Shown: positions 17,067 through 26,565, numbered from the stretch's first letter. The stretch is 64,000 nucleotides of DNA from Gudongella oleilytica (GCF_004101785.1 NZ_CP035130.1:1922001-1986000), one strand, 5' to 3'. Notes: a model not told the origin generated them from the sequence alone. Translations and numbers: made by a program.

Positions 17067-17846
17067 TTATTTTACTTTAAATTCAGGCTTTCTTTTGTTA
17101 AGAAACGCATCCATCCCTTCCTTTTGGTCCTCTGTTGCAAAGCATAGACTGAACAGATTCCTCTCTATCTCCATTCCTGTCTCAATGTCAGTTTCAAAGC
17201 TTCTGTTGATCGCTTGCTTTGAGTATCTGACTGCCAGCTGACCCTTTGAAGCTATCTTCTCTGCCAGCTCCATGGATTTTTCCATCAGTGACTCAGGTTC
17301 AGTAACCATGTTTACAAGACCCAGCTTTTCCGCTTCAAGTGCATCAATTACATCTCCTGTAAAGATCATCTCCTTAGCCTTGGCTGGTCCAACAAGTCTT
17401 GCAAGGCGGTTCGTTCCCCCAAATCCAGGAGTAACTCCCAGGTTTACTTCAGGTTGTCCAAACTTGGCCTTACTTGATGCGATCCTTATATCACAGGACA
17501 TGGCAAGCTCGCAGCCACCGCCTAGTGCAAAGCCATTGACTGCAGCTATGGAAGGCTTTTCCATAAGCTCGACAGCCCTGAATACCTCAAGACCCAGCTT
17601 TGCAAGGCCTCTTGCCTGGTCCGGACCCATATCCTTCATTTCTGCTATATCGGCACCAGCTGCGAAGGCTCTTCCTTCGCCTGTCAATATTAGGACATGT
17701 ACCGAATCATCAGCAGATATTGAATCAACCGCTGATTTAAGCTCAACCAAGAGCTTATAGTTCAATGCGTTCAGTGCCTCAGGTCTGTTGATTGAAAGAG
17801 TTGCAATACTTCCGATTCTATCGATCTTCAAATGCTCGTAGGTCAT
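17067..17846 (-). CDS. crt: enoyl-CoA hydratase / crotonase
   Basis: Reversible hydration of crotonyl-CoA to 3-hydroxybutyryl-CoA. Crotonase fold with oxyanion-hole segments GRAFAAGADIAEM and ALGGGCELAMSCDI and the active-site stretch FGQPEVNLGVTPGFGGTNRL. I place the start at ATG 17846 (MTYEHLKIDR), preceded by GGGAGGGATGGAA; the frame upstream to 17861 is only the ribosome-site region. Forms a crt-hbd operon; bcd-etfBA is 11 kb away and no thiolase is in the window. Confidence 0.93.
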   Translation of the reverse strand: MTYEHLKIDRIGSIATLSINRPEALNALNYKLLVELKSAVDSISADDSVHVLILTGEGRAFAAGADIAEMKDMGPDQARGLAKLGLEVFRAVELMEKPSIAAVNGFALGGGCELAMSCDIRIASSKAKFGQPEVNLGVTPGFGGTNRLARLVGPAKAKEMIFTGDVIDALEAEKLGLVNMVTEPESLMEKSMELAEKIASKGQLAVRYSKQAINRSFETDIETGMEIERNLFSLCFATEDQKEGMDAFLNKRKPEFKVK

Positions 17847-17866
17847 TTCCATCCCTCCCATTGACT

Positions 17867-17895
17867 ATAATATATCAATACACAGAAAATGGCAA
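17867..17895 (-). promoter_or_regulatory. promoter of crt-hbd
   Basis: Reverse strand TTGCCA (17890-17895), 17 bases, TATTAT (17867-17872), about 20 bases before the crt start codon region. Confidence 0.55.
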
Positions 17896-17912
17896 TATCA
17901 GGTTATTTCTGA

Positions 17913-19217
17913 TCAATATCCGGATTTGCCCAAAAGCCTGAACATATTTCTTTTGTACTGCTCGACACCCGGTTGGTCGAATGGATTGACTCCCTGGATA
18001 TATCCGGAGATGGCGCATGCCTTCTCGAAGAAGTATATAAGCTTTCCGAAGGAGTATTCATCAAGCTTTGGTATAGTAATGGCCAGATTGGGGACGCCTC
18101 CTTCCAGGTGTGCAAGAACCGTTCCCTCGTATGCCTTCCTATTCACGTTTCCAATAGTCTTTCCCTGAAGGTAGTTCAGCCCATCCAGATCATCATCGTC
18201 TCCCTTAATTACAATGTCCCTGTCATGACTCCCCACAAGAATAGTGGTTTCAAATATATTTCTGGCTCCATCCTGGATCAGCTGACCCATAGAGTGAAGA
18301 TCTGCAGTGAAGCTTACGCTTGCAGGAAATATCCCCTTTCCGTCCTTGCCTTCAGACTCACCATAAAGCTGTTTCCACCATTCTCCAAGGTATTGCAGAG
18401 ACGGCTCATAGCTTACCAGTATCTCTATGGATTTACCCTTCCTGCTTAAAATCTGTCGGGTGGCTGCATATTGGTAACAGCTGTTTTCATCCAGACTGGG
18501 ATTGCTGTATTCTATGGCTGCAGCATGAACGCCCTCCAGCATCCTGACGATATCTATCCCTACCGCTGCCAGAGGAAGCAGGCCTACAGCAGTCATTACA
18601 GAATATCTCCCGCCAATGTCATCAGGTATAGTAAAGGTTTCATAGCCTTCTTTATCCGCCAGGGTCTTAAGAGCTCCTCTTGCCCTGTCAGTTGTCGCGA
18701 TAATCCTCCTTGATGACTCCTCCAGTCCATATCTTTTTTCCATGTAGCTTCTGAAATGTCTGAAGGCTACCGCAGGTTCAGTTGTAGTTCCCGATTTCGA
18801 TATGACGTTTATGTATATTTCCCGTCCATCCAGAAGGTCCATAACATCCGAATAGTATTTAGGAGACATGTTGTTGCCTACGAAGATCAGCTGCGGTGCC
18901 TTTCTGGCGCTTTTATCCAGAAGATTGTGGAAGCTGTGGGACAGAGCTTCCATTGCCGCTCTGGCTCCGAGATAAGAGCCCCCAATTCCGATAACAAGAA
19001 GTATATCTGCATTTTGTCTGATCCTTTCAGCTGTTGTATGGATTCTTTCCAGCTCTTCCCTGTCGATCGTCTCTGTCCATTCAAGCCAGCCTGTGAATTC
19101 GCTCCCCGGGCCTTTCCTGTCATGGAGAAGCTGGTGGGCGATGTCCACCTGTGGTTTTATTATCTCGATTTCATGTTCCTTGATGAAGCCCTTTGAGTAG
19201 TCAAATTCAATAAACAC
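17913..19217 (-). CDS. pgi: glucose-6-phosphate isomerase
   Basis: Glycolytic/gluconeogenic isomerase of glucose 6-phosphate and fructose 6-phosphate. 434 residues, the shorter Firmicutes/Thermotoga-like form. Two SIS-type sugar isomerase domains; signatures [49 protein letters not shown] and the C-terminal Lys-containing [24 protein letters not shown] lies before the start at 19217. Stands alone between the PP2C terminator and the crt promoter. Confidence 0.95.
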   Translation of the reverse strand: MFIEFDYSKGFIKEHEIEIIKPQVDIAHQLLHDRKGPGSEFTGWLEWTETIDREELERIHTTAERIRQNADILLVIGIGGSYLGARAAMEALSHSFHNLLDKSARKAPQLIFVGNNMSPKYYSDVMDLLDGREIYINVISKSGTTTEPAVAFRHFRSYMEKRYGLEESSRRIIATTDRARGALKTLADKEGYETFTIPDDIGGRYSVMTAVGLLPLAAVGIDIVRMLEGVHAAAIEYSNPSLDENSCYQYAATRQILSRKGKSIEILVSYEPSLQYLGEWWKQLYGESEGKDGKGIFPASVSFTADLHSMGQLIQDGARNIFETTILVGSHDRDIVIKGDDDDLDGLNYLQGKTIGNVNRKAYEGTVLAHLEGGVPNLAITIPKLDEYSFGKLIYFFEKACAISGYIQGVNPFDQPGVEQYKRNMFRLLGKSGY

Positions 19218-19235
19218 AGTATCCCTCCTGTCTAA

Positions 19236-19264
19236 AAATATAACCCAGAATCAAATTCCGGGTT
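19236..19264 (-). terminator. intrinsic terminator after the PAS-PP2C gene
   Basis: AACCCGGAA-tttga-TTCTGGGTT hairpin (one mismatch) followed by TATATTTTTA on the reverse strand, just before the pgi ribosome site. Confidence 0.75.
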
Positions 19265-19270
19265 AGTCTC

Positions 19271-20395
19271 CTATTCCATTACCTCCAGCAGCACGAGGGC
19301 ATAATCATCATTCTGCTCCCCCCAGCTGTGGATTATGAATTTTTCCTCTATTTCCTTTAGCATATTGTCAGGGTTTTTTCTTACTGTTTCAAGTACTCCC
19401 TCGATTCCAAACTGAACGTCGTTGTGGTCCCTTGCTTCAGTTATTCCATCTGTATACAGCAGGACCTTGTCACCCTTTTCCAGGGAAACCTCCTTCTCCT
19501 TATAGGTAACCCCTCCGAAAAGCATCGTTATCGGGTATCCCTTTATTTTTAACGGCTCGACATGGCCTGAGTTGAATTTGATCGGGTAGCAATTATGACC
19601 TGCGTTGGAGTAAATCAGTTTATGAGTCTCTTTGTCATATACACCGTAAAAAATAGTAAAGTATTTATCCGCCTCCAGGTCCAGAGCAGTAAACCTTCTA
19701 TGGAGCTCCTCCAGAGTCTCAGAGGGGCTTCTGATCTCATCCTTGATGCTTCTCATGGTTTCTTTGATGAACATGGTCATCATTGAGGCGGCGATCCCAT
19801 GACCGGCTACGTCGCAAATGTATATCCCAAGCGACCTTTCATCGATGTGGAAGATATCAAACATGTCTCCGCTCAGCATCTCAGATGCCTTGTAGATGTA
19901 GTCTACGGTCACATTGTCTATTATTCCTCTTTTTGGCAGGACTTTTTCCTGTATCCTTCTTGCAAAGTGAAGGTCCTTGCTTATCTTTTTGTTTCTCTCG
20001 ATAAGCTCAAGCTCAAGCTTTCGCTCCCTGGTGACATTCCGGAAGACCTCAACCGCTGCATTTATTTTCCCGTTGCTGTCCCTGACCGGGGAGCTCTTGA
20101 CGGAATAATACTGTCCGTTTATTATCTCTTCCTTTTGTACAGTCTCTCCCGTTGCTATGCTTTTATTGGTTATGCAGAAGGCGCATCTTTCATCCTTGCA
20201 ATATGATTTATAGCATTCTCTTCCTACTATGTCCTCTCCAAGAGCCTTCCTCATTGAGCTGTTGGCAAAAATAACCTTGCCATTCAGGTCCACAACGCGG
20301 ACCCAGTCAGCCATGCCCTCAAGGACGTGGTAGTTCAGGATTCCATACTCGATGTAATCCATACCCTCATTTATGGTTTTTCTTCCATCAATCAT
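19271..20395 (-). CDS. PAS domain-containing PP2C (SpoIIE-type) serine phosphatase
   Basis: Probable regulator that dephosphorylates an anti-anti-sigma-like partner, by analogy with RsbU/SpoIIE. Domains: PAS (about 25-130, VRVVDLNGKVIFANSSM), a short coiled linker (RKLELELIERNKKIS), then a SpoIIE/PPM phosphatase domain (about 150-374) with SGDMFDIF, DVAGHGIAASMMTMF and YTDGITEARD, which carry the metal-binding Asp residues. The PAS core contains four clustered cysteines (GRECYKSYCKDERCAFC). No RsbV/RsbW-type partner is encoded in the window. ATG at 20395 is preferred (TTGGAG upstream) over GTG at 20404. Confidence 0.85.
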   Translation of the reverse strand: MIDGRKTINEGMDYIEYGILNYHVLEGMADWVRVVDLNGKVIFANSSMRKALGEDIVGRECYKSYCKDERCAFCITNKSIATGETVQKEEIINGQYYSVKSSPVRDSNGKINAAVEVFRNVTRERKLELELIERNKKISKDLHFARRIQEKVLPKRGIIDNVTVDYIYKASEMLSGDMFDIFHIDERSLGIYICDVAGHGIAASMMTMFIKETMRSIKDEIRSPSETLEELHRRFTALDLEADKYFTIFYGVYDKETHKLIYSNAGHNCYPIKFNSGHVEPLKIKGYPITMLFGGVTYKEKEVSLEKGDKVLLYTDGITEARDHNDVQFGIEGVLETVRKNPDNMLKEIEEKFIIHSWGEQNDDYALVLLEVME

Positions 20396-20469
20396 GATCA
20401 TCACTCCAAGCCGGGCAATTTGATAAAGAATTAACTATTAATTATACCCCTTACCGATAAAAACGGTGA

Positions 20470-20497
20470 TTACCATAATTGTATACCATAATTCGTC
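20470..20497. repeat. short direct repeat upstream of the PAS-PP2C gene
   Basis: TACCATAATT occurs twice, 13 bases apart, in the AT-rich gap before the phosphatase gene. Could be a regulator site; equally could be chance in AT-rich DNA. Confidence 0.3.
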
Positions 20498-20568
20498 ATA
20501 TTTCCACAGATTAATTGCGTGTTTTACAAAATTCCGGCTCATTCCATGCCATATTCAGTTGTTAAGGT

Positions 20569-21096
20569 TCACTGGTACTTTACAGAGCTCTGCTGATCCT
20601 CGGAATACCTTGCCATTGCGTAGATCGCATCCGACAATCTGTTAACGTATTTGACGACCAGAGGATCCACCTCAGCTACGCCGGTGAGGCTTACGATCCT
20701 TCTCTCCGCCCTTCTGCAGACAGTCCTTGCAACGTGGAGATAGCCCGATTCGACGCTGGATCCAGGCACGATGAAGCCTGTGGGATCATTAAGCCTTCCC
20801 ATATACAGGTCGATTATCTCCTCAAGATACTTAATGTCCTCTTCCTTGATCTTATACATAACCTTCGCCTGGTTCTCTGTTGCCAGGTTGGTTGCTACGG
20901 TAAAAAGCTTGTTTTGGATCGTGAAGATCTGTTCCTTCATCTCAGGCTCTTTTACGAAGTTCTTGGCCAGCCCTAAAAACGAACCAAGCTCGTCGATGGT
21001 GCCATAGCTTTCCACTCTTATATCATCCTTAGTGACTCTTTTGTTGTCAAACAGGGAAGTCGTGCCCTTATCACCAGTTTTAGTATAAATACCCAT
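20569..21096 (-). CDS. cob(I)yrinic acid a,c-diamide adenosyltransferase, PduO type
   Basis: ATP:corrinoid adenosyltransferase that makes coenzyme B12 from cob(I)alamin. PduO family hallmarks: YTKTGDKGTTSLFDNKRV, YGTIDELGSFLGLA, FIVPGSSVESGYLHVARTVC and RRAERRI. About 175 residues, trimeric family. Start ATG 21096 (MGIYTKTG) has AGGAGG nine bases upstream; the ATG two codons earlier is too close to it. No B12-dependent enzyme or other cobalamin gene lies next to it. The methyltransferase gene is 13 bases upstream, so they are probably one transcript. Confidence 0.93.
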   Translation of the reverse strand: MGIYTKTGDKGTTSLFDNKRVTKDDIRVESYGTIDELGSFLGLAKNFVKEPEMKEQIFTIQNKLFTVATNLATENQAKVMYKIKEEDIKYLEEIIDLYMGRLNDPTGFIVPGSSVESGYLHVARTVCRRAERRIVSLTGVAEVDPLVVKYVNRLSDAIYAMARYSEDQQSSVKYQ

Positions 21097-21109
21097 TACC
21101 ATCTACCTC

Positions 21110-22240
21110 CTACTTTGGTCTCGGTCCATAGAATTGATAGTAGTCTACCTTTATTCGTCCGTTGTAAAGCTTCCTCTTCCTGTCAGCTTTTTTCCCGTAA
21201 AGACTTTCAAACTCCTCATTTGAGGTTATGACATAAATGGACCAGGTTTCAAGAGGTCTGAATTTGCTTCCAAAATCAGTATAAAGCTTTCTAACCTCTT
21301 CTCTCTCTCCCATACGCTCGCCATATGGCGGGTTGGTTATTACAACCCCATATTCGTCGTTTATGTCAACGTCCCGCATGTCCTTCATAAAAAAAGCAAT
21401 GTCGTCCTCAAGCCCAAGATTTGCCGCATTGTCTCTGGCTCTTAGGATCGACCTCTTATCAGTATCGCAGCCTAAAAGTTTAAGCTGTGAGTCAAAATCA
21501 ATTGCGCTGCGTGCCTTTATCCTTTCGCTGCTCCATATCTCAGGGGAAATTATACTCCATTTTTCAGCATCGAAGTTCCTGTCCAGGCCAGGAGCCATGT
21601 TCCTGCCTATCATTGCGGCTTCTATAAGGATCGTTCCTGATCCGCAGAATGGATCCAGGAGGACTCTGTCCTTGTTCCAGTAGCTGAGTAATATCATAGC
21701 AGCTGCAAGGGTTTCCTTTATTGGAGCATCGCCCGCTCTGTCCCTGTAGCCTCTTTTGTGAAGTCCGTCACCTGAGGTGTCCAGGGTTATAGTCGCTATG
21801 TCTTTCAGGATGGAAACCTCTATTCGATACCTGGCTCCTGACTTTGAGAACCATTCCACAGGATATTTCTCTTTCAGCTTGTCAACTATGGCCTTTTCAG
21901 CTATCCGCTGGCTGTCAGAAATGCTGTATAGCTTTGAGTTAATGCTTTTCCCCTCAACGATGAAGGCACCGTCCTCGGGTATCCAGTCTGCCCATTGGAC
22001 AGCCCTGGTTCCCTGAAACAGCTCCTCAAAGCTGGTAGCCTTAAATTCGGCAAGCTTGACAAGTACCCTATCCACGGTCCTTAGCCACAAATTGGTTTTT
22101 ACAATATCATCAAGACCGCCTTTAAACTCGATTTTACCGTTTTCAACCTTAATGTTTCCATATCCAAGAGCTTCAAGCTCTCTTTTGGCAACTGCCTCCA
22201 GACCAAATGTGGTGGTGGCTATCAAGTTTATATCCTTCAT
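21110..22240 (-). CDS. THUMP domain class I RNA methyltransferase (YpsC/RlmL-like)
   Basis: Probable 23S rRNA guanine-N2 methyltransferase. N-terminal ferredoxin-like and THUMP region (about 1-160, IATTTFGLEAVAKRELEALG) followed by a Rossmann methyltransferase with DPFCGSGTILIEAAMIG for SAM and the base-flipping motif NPPYGERMG. 376 residues, matching YpsC of Bacillus rather than the longer two-domain RlmKL. ATG 22240 (MKDINLIA) has GAGAGGAG upstream. Exact target nucleotide is inferred from family, not seen. Confidence 0.9.
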   Translation of the reverse strand: MKDINLIATTTFGLEAVAKRELEALGYGNIKVENGKIEFKGGLDDIVKTNLWLRTVDRVLVKLAEFKATSFEELFQGTRAVQWADWIPEDGAFIVEGKSINSKLYSISDSQRIAEKAIVDKLKEKYPVEWFSKSGARYRIEVSILKDIATITLDTSGDGLHKRGYRDRAGDAPIKETLAAAMILLSYWNKDRVLLDPFCGSGTILIEAAMIGRNMAPGLDRNFDAEKWSIISPEIWSSERIKARSAIDFDSQLKLLGCDTDKRSILRARDNAANLGLEDDIAFFMKDMRDVDINDEYGVVITNPPYGERMGEREEVRKLYTDFGSKFRPLETWSIYVITSNEEFESLYGKKADRKRKLYNGRIKVDYYQFYGPRPK

Positions 22241-22389
22241 AAGCAACGCTCCTCTCTGTCCTAAGTATACTCAAGTTTTGGTGCTTTTAATCAGGACAGA
22301 TGACAAAGGAGGTCTTACTGAGATACTTTTTGTGATAACCCGATATATGAGGGGTATAAAGTAACAAAATGTTAAAGGAGGAATGAGTT

Positions 22390-22764
22390 ATGAGTATAGG
22401 TACAATGTATCAAAGCGGAGACTGGAAGGGAGAGAAGCACGTACCGGTGATCCATGCGCCTGAATCTGCTAAAAAAGGCGAGGAAATAGAGGTCAAGGTC
22501 CTTGTTGGCGAACAGATCCCTCACCCCAATACCCTTGAGCACTACATAGCATGGATCAAGGTTTATTTCAAGGCTGACGAGGGCAAATTCCCGGTTGAGA
22601 TCGCCACAATATCATTTGCTGCCCATGGCGAGTCTGAAATCCTTACAAACCCGTTTGGAGTGGTCAGATTCAAGGTTCCCGCTTCAGGTTCCATAATTGC
22701 AGCAAGCTACTGCAATATCCACGGTCTGTGGGAAAACTCAGCTGCAATAGCAGTGACAGAGTAG
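22390..22764 (+). CDS. superoxide reductase (neelaredoxin type, class II SOR)
   Basis: Reduces superoxide to hydrogen peroxide in anaerobes. The 124-residue protein lacks the N-terminal desulforedoxin domain and keeps the iron site: Glu/His in EKHVPVIH, two His in PHPNTLEHYIAWI, and Cys plus His in SYCNIHGLWENS. AAAGGAGGAATGAGTT precedes ATG 22390. Monocistronic in appearance: it is followed by the tyrS promoter. An oxygen-defence enzyme fits an obligate anaerobe. Confidence 0.95.
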   Translation: MSIGTMYQSGDWKGEKHVPVIHAPESAKKGEEIEVKVLVGEQIPHPNTLEHYIAWIKVYFKADEGKFPVEIATISFAAHGESEILTNPFGVVRFKVPASGSIIAASYCNIHGLWENSAAIAVTE

Positions 22765-22782
22765 TTTCCACTGAATAGAATG

Positions 22783-22811
22783 TTGACATTGCCATCTGCG
22801 TGTATTAATAT
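22783..22811 (+). promoter_or_regulatory. promoter of the tyrS T-box transcript
   Basis: TTGACA (22783-22788), exactly 17 bases, TAATAT (22806-22811); transcription would start near 22818, just before the T-box. Confidence 0.75.
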
Positions 22812-22824
22812 GAGGTTAACTGTA

Positions 22825-23030
22825 TATTGACGATGATGGAACAAGTAGGCGGTCGGTAATGTTTTAAGAGAGAGCTGAGGATGGTGGAAAATCGGCAGAG
22901 CACGGCGCTGAATTACAGTCCTGAGTCTTGTGGTAGAGCTGCACCATACGCAGCGAGAGGCTTTTTGCGAATTAAGGTGGTACCACGGGTTTTCTCGTCC
23001 TTATGGATGAGAAAGCCCTTATTTTTTTTC
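22825..23030 (+). ncRNA. T-box leader riboswitch (tyrosine) before tyrS
   Basis: Senses uncharged tRNA-Tyr. Stem I features (GATGATGGAACAAGTA, AGAGAG, GATGGTG) are followed by the specifier loop with TAC at 22914-22916 after GAAT and before a purine, then the T-box TTAAGGTGGTACCACGG (about 22973-22989), whose TGGT can pair the tRNA acceptor end. A rho-independent terminator follows (GGGTTTTCTCGTCC/GGATGAGAAAGCCC then T8, 22988-23029), mutually exclusive with the antiterminator. The tyrS ribosome site AGGAGG is directly downstream. Confidence 0.93.
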
Positions 23031-23043
23031 AGGAGGTTTTTCT

Positions 23044-24267
23044 ATGGCAAATGTATTTGACGTTTTGAATGAAAGAGGTTACATCGATCAGGTAACACAT
23101 GAGGAGGAGCTCAGGGAGCTGTTGGAGAAGGAATCCGTGGCATTCTATATAGGCTTTGATGCCACTGCGGACAGTCTTACGCTTGGACATTTCCTCCAGA
23201 TGATGGTTATGATGCATATGCAAAGGGCTGGTCACAAGCCCATTGCACTTCTTGGCGGAGGAACTACGATGATAGGCGATCCCTCCGGAAAGTCGGATAT
23301 GCGAAAAGTATTGACGAGAGAGATGATCGACCATAATGCAGAATGCTTTAAGGAACAGTTCAAGAGATTCCTGGACTTTAACGATGACAGAGCAATAATG
23401 GTGAATAACGCAGACTGGCTAATGGATCTTAATTTTGTAAACTTCATGCGAGAGATCGGGGTCCACTTCTCAGTTAACAGAATGCTTACTTTTGACTGCT
23501 ACAAGAACAGGCTGGAGCAGGGACTTACATTTTTCGAATTTGGCTACATGCTGATGCAAAGCTATGATTTTCTGTACCTATACAGACACCACAACTGCAA
23601 GATGCAGCTTGGAGGAAGCGACCAGTGGTCTAATATAATCGGAGGCTATGAGCTTGTCAGGAAGCTTGAGCAGGATAAGGTATACGGAATGACTTTCAAG
23701 CTCCTGACAACTGCCGCGGGGACAAAGATGGGAAAAACCGAGAAGGGTACGATCTGGCTTGACAGGAAGAAGACCTCTCCATATGAACTGTTCCAGTACC
23801 TTAGAAATGTTGACGACAGAGATGTTGAGAAATTCCTGGCACTCCTGACATTCCTTCCCATGGATGAGGTCAGAAGACTGAGTGCACTTAAGGATGCTGA
23901 GATCAATATGGCCAAAGAGGTCCTTGCATACGAGGTCACTCAAATGGTACACGGCAAGGAGGATGCGGATAAGGCTTTGGAGGCTTCGAGGTCATTATTT
24001 GCAGGCTCTGCGGATTCAGAGTCCATTCCTTCTACCGACATGGATGCGAAAATTTTTGAGGAAGGGATCGGAATTCTCGATCTTATGAGAGAGCTCGGAC
24101 TTATTAAGACAAATAGCGAGGGAAGGCGTCTGGTAGAGCAAGGCGGCATTACTATTGACGGCGAAAAGGTGGAGGCTGTCGACAGGATGGTATCGCTTGA
24201 CGACTTCAAGGACGGCAGGATATTGATAAGAAAAGGCAAAAAGGTGTACCACCAGGTAAAAATCTGA
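23044..24267 (+). CDS. tyrS: tyrosyl-tRNA synthetase
   Basis: Class I aminoacyl-tRNA synthetase charging tRNA-Tyr. 407 residues: catalytic domain with the HIGH-like LTLGHFLQ, GDPSGKSDMR, GGSDQWSNIIGG and KMSKS-like KMGKTEKG; anticodon-binding helices; C-terminal S4 domain (NSEGRRLVEQGGITIDGEKV). The KMGKT form is that of the TyrRS group (TyrZ-like) found in many Firmicutes. Controlled by the T-box upstream. Its stop is 15 bases before the decayed PucR-type gene, which had its own GGAGGG site. Confidence 0.97.
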   Translation: MANVFDVLNERGYIDQVTHEEELRELLEKESVAFYIGFDATADSLTLGHFLQMMVMMHMQRAGHKPIALLGGGTTMIGDPSGKSDMRKVLTREMIDHNAECFKEQFKRFLDFNDDRAIMVNNADWLMDLNFVNFMREIGVHFSVNRMLTFDCYKNRLEQGLTFFEFGYMLMQSYDFLYLYRHHNCKMQLGGSDQWSNIIGGYELVRKLEQDKVYGMTFKLLTTAAGTKMGKTEKGTIWLDRKKTSPYELFQYLRNVDDRDVEKFLALLTFLPMDEVRRLSALKDAEINMAKEVLAYEVTQMVHGKEDADKALEASRSLFAGSADSESIPSTDMDAKIFEEGIGILDLMRELGLIKTNSEGRRLVEQGGITIDGEKVEAVDRMVSLDDFKDGRILIRKGKKVYHQVKI

Positions 24268-24282
24268 TTTGGAGGGAATCCA

Positions 24283-25385
24283 ATGCAGAAATCCGAAAGA
24301 AGAATACTGGAGCTTCAAAATATCCTGGAGGCAACAAGACTGCTCAATGCTACCTCCACAACAGGTTTACTGAGATGATCCTTAAGAAAAGCACCATAGA
24401 CGATATTGTTCGGGAGGTGTCGATGCTCCTGCAGAGCGATGTTTTTGTCATAGACTCCTTTTATTCCGTGATAAGCTACTGGGGAGATTTCTCAGTATCA
24501 AGAGATGCACTCACCTTTCAAAAATCAAATCTGCTTGATCATATGGATGTTCAATCTTGAACAGTCTATAAAGGGGGATCTCTTTGACAACCTTATGAAT
24601 TCAGGCAGTCTGGAGTCCATCGAGGCATTTTCCAAAAGGTACAAGGTCGATCTTGAAGGCCCCACAGACTTATCCTGATAAGGTTGGAGCTACCCACGAT
24701 TCAGGTTTCAAATTATAAGCTTATAAAGCATTTGTATGAGGAAGTAAACGCACTGGCTTTGCAGAGGTTTAAAAATTGTCTTTTATTGCTGAAGGGAAAT
24801 ATGATCATCGTACTTCTTGACGAGACTAAGAATCCAACCCGTAAGGGTATAATGGAATTCCATAGGGATCTGGTTAACTACTTTATTGGCTCTGAGTTCT
24901 CCCACATTTACTCTCCAGCCATATCGATGGTTGTAAGCGAAAGAATCGACGACTGGAAACAGCTGCGTACTACCTATGACTATTCCTTCAGGCTTTTTGA
25001 ACTTGCGCCGATCGGGGCTTTAAGGGATAAATGTGTGTTCTATGAGGATTTTGAGGTTAAAAGGTTCCTCCTGAAGGCGGACAGAAAAGAGCTGGAGGAG
25101 TTTGTGATCAAGGTATTCCGCCCGCTTTCAGAATACCCTGGCTTTTCACGGGCTGAGCTGTACCAAACATTAAAAGTCTATATCAAAAGCTGTGGAAATT
25201 GGTCCGGCACCAGGGATACCCTTCATATTCACGGGAATACCCTTACCTACAGATTGTCAAGGGTAAAGGAGATCCTAAGCCTTGACCTTGATGACTATGA
25301 AAAGAGACTTAGGCTTCAGCTTGCCTTTGAGATCATTTCAATTTACCCAGAGCTTGAGAAAAAAATATGCCCTGACTCCTTATAG
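24283..25385 (+). pseudogene. decayed PucR/CdaR-family transcriptional regulator
   Basis: Remnant of a regulator with the PucR C-terminal helix-turn-helix. It starts with GGAGGG and ATG 24283 (MQKSERRILELQN), meets TGA at 24376, continues one frame over (KKSTIDDIVREVSMLLQS), shifts again between about 24530 and 24560 (EQSIKGDLFDNLMNSGSL), and shifts back at a CCCC run near 24660 (RLILIRLELPTIQ). From there about 230 residues are intact, with the family ending GTRDTLHIHGNTLTYRLSRV and KEILSLDLDD. Three independent frame breaks in 300 bases argue for real decay; sequencing error is possible only if this stretch is specially poor. Cotranscribed with tyrS; convergent with the amidohydrolases. Confidence 0.85.
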
Positions 25386-25403
25386 GATTCAGGGCAGTTT
25401 TTA
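25369..25403 (+). terminator. terminator after the PucR-type pseudogene
   Basis: GCCCTGACTCC-ttata-GGATTCAGGGC (one mismatch) followed by AGTTTTTATTT; overlaps the end of both convergent genes. Confidence 0.85.
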
Positions 25404-26564
25404 TTTACTTAGAAAATCAAGAGCAAATTGTGTGTAAAGACCTGCTGATACCCCAAGAGCATCCTCGTCGATATCGAACTTTGGATGATGGTGAGGGTAA
25501 TAGTCCAGCTTGGCAGTATTTTTTGAACCAACAAAGGCAAATGTCGAAGGAGCATATTCTGAGAAAAATGCAAAATCCTCTCCTCCTGAGGTCTTTTCAA
25601 AGGTCACCAGGCCTTCTTCGCCAGCAACTTTTTTAACTGATTCGGCAGCTATAGCTGACATCATAGGATCATTGATGGTAGGAATGGTCATTTGAGTATA
25701 TTCCATTCTTGCTTCCGCCCTATATGCCTGTGCTGTCATCTCTACAATTCTTCTGATCTGACCTTCAAAGGCATTGTTTACCTCCATACTGTAACATCTT
25801 GTAGTGCCTTCCATATAAGCCTCACCCGATATTACATTCCATCTGGAGCCGCTTCTTATCATTCCGACGGTAACAACTGCAGTATCTGAAGGGTTTATCT
25901 CCCTGTTGACTATGCTCTGGAGGTTCATGACGATGGCAGATGCCACAACTGATGCGTCTACTGTCTGGTGCGGCATAGCACCGTGGCCGCCTTTTCCGGT
26001 GATATATACCTTAAACATTCCAGCTGATGCCATCCTTGGTCCAGCTTCCACAGATACCTTTCCTGTTTCAACGTCATTCCAGATGTGGATCCCAAAAATT
26101 CCATCCACGCCCTCCATTACTCCATCCTTGATCATGGCAAGCGCACCCTGGGCAACTTCTTCACCTGGCTGAAATATCAGCTTTACTGTACCGTCAAACT
26201 CATCCTTGATCTCATTGAGGACCTTTGCCGCTGTTAGCAGGCCGGAAATATGAGTATCATGTCCACATGCATGCATCATTCCATCGATTTTTGACTTATA
26301 AGGTACAGGATTTTCCTCCTGAACCTCCAATGCGTCAATATCTGCTCTCAGAGCTATAGTTTTTCCAGGTCCTTTTCCCTTAATGATACCTACGACCCCT
26401 GTCCCTCCGCATGGATAGTGTTCTATACCCATAGCCTTAAGTTCTTCCATTATTCTCTTTTGAGTATTGAATTCCTTCATGCTTGGTTCAGGATTTTCGT
26501 GAAAGTATCTCCTCGTTGCTACTGCATAGTCCAAATGCTTCTTCATTAATTCCTTGATATCCAT
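25401..26564 (-). CDS. M20 family amidohydrolase (N-acyl-amino-acid/hippurate hydrolase type)
   Basis: Zinc-dependent amidohydrolase or carboxypeptidase of the M20D group, which cleaves N-acyl amino acids. 387 residues; metal ligands in MHACGHDTHISGLL, catalytic Glu in FQPGEEVAQGALAM, His in FGIHIWND, GGHGAMPHQTVDASV in the dimerisation domain, and GGEDFAFFSEY at the end. The precise substrate (N-acetyl, hippurate, carbamoyl) cannot be read from sequence. Starts one base after the preceding amidohydrolase gene, so the two are translated from one message. Confidence 0.9.
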   Translation of the reverse strand: MDIKELMKKHLDYAVATRRYFHENPEPSMKEFNTQKRIMEELKAMGIEHYPCGGTGVVGIIKGKGPGKTIALRADIDALEVQEENPVPYKSKIDGMMHACGHDTHISGLLTAAKVLNEIKDEFDGTVKLIFQPGEEVAQGALAMIKDGVMEGVDGIFGIHIWNDVETGKVSVEAGPRMASAGMFKVYITGKGGHGAMPHQTVDASVVASAIVMNLQSIVNREINPSDTAVVTVGMIRSGSRWNVISGEAYMEGTTRCYSMEVNNAFEGQIRRIVEMTAQAYRAEARMEYTQMTIPTINDPMMSAIAAESVKKVAGEEGLVTFEKTSGGEDFAFFSEYAPSTFAFVGSKNTAKLDYYPHHHPKFDIDEDALGVSAGLYTQFALDFLSK

Positions 26565-26565
26565 T

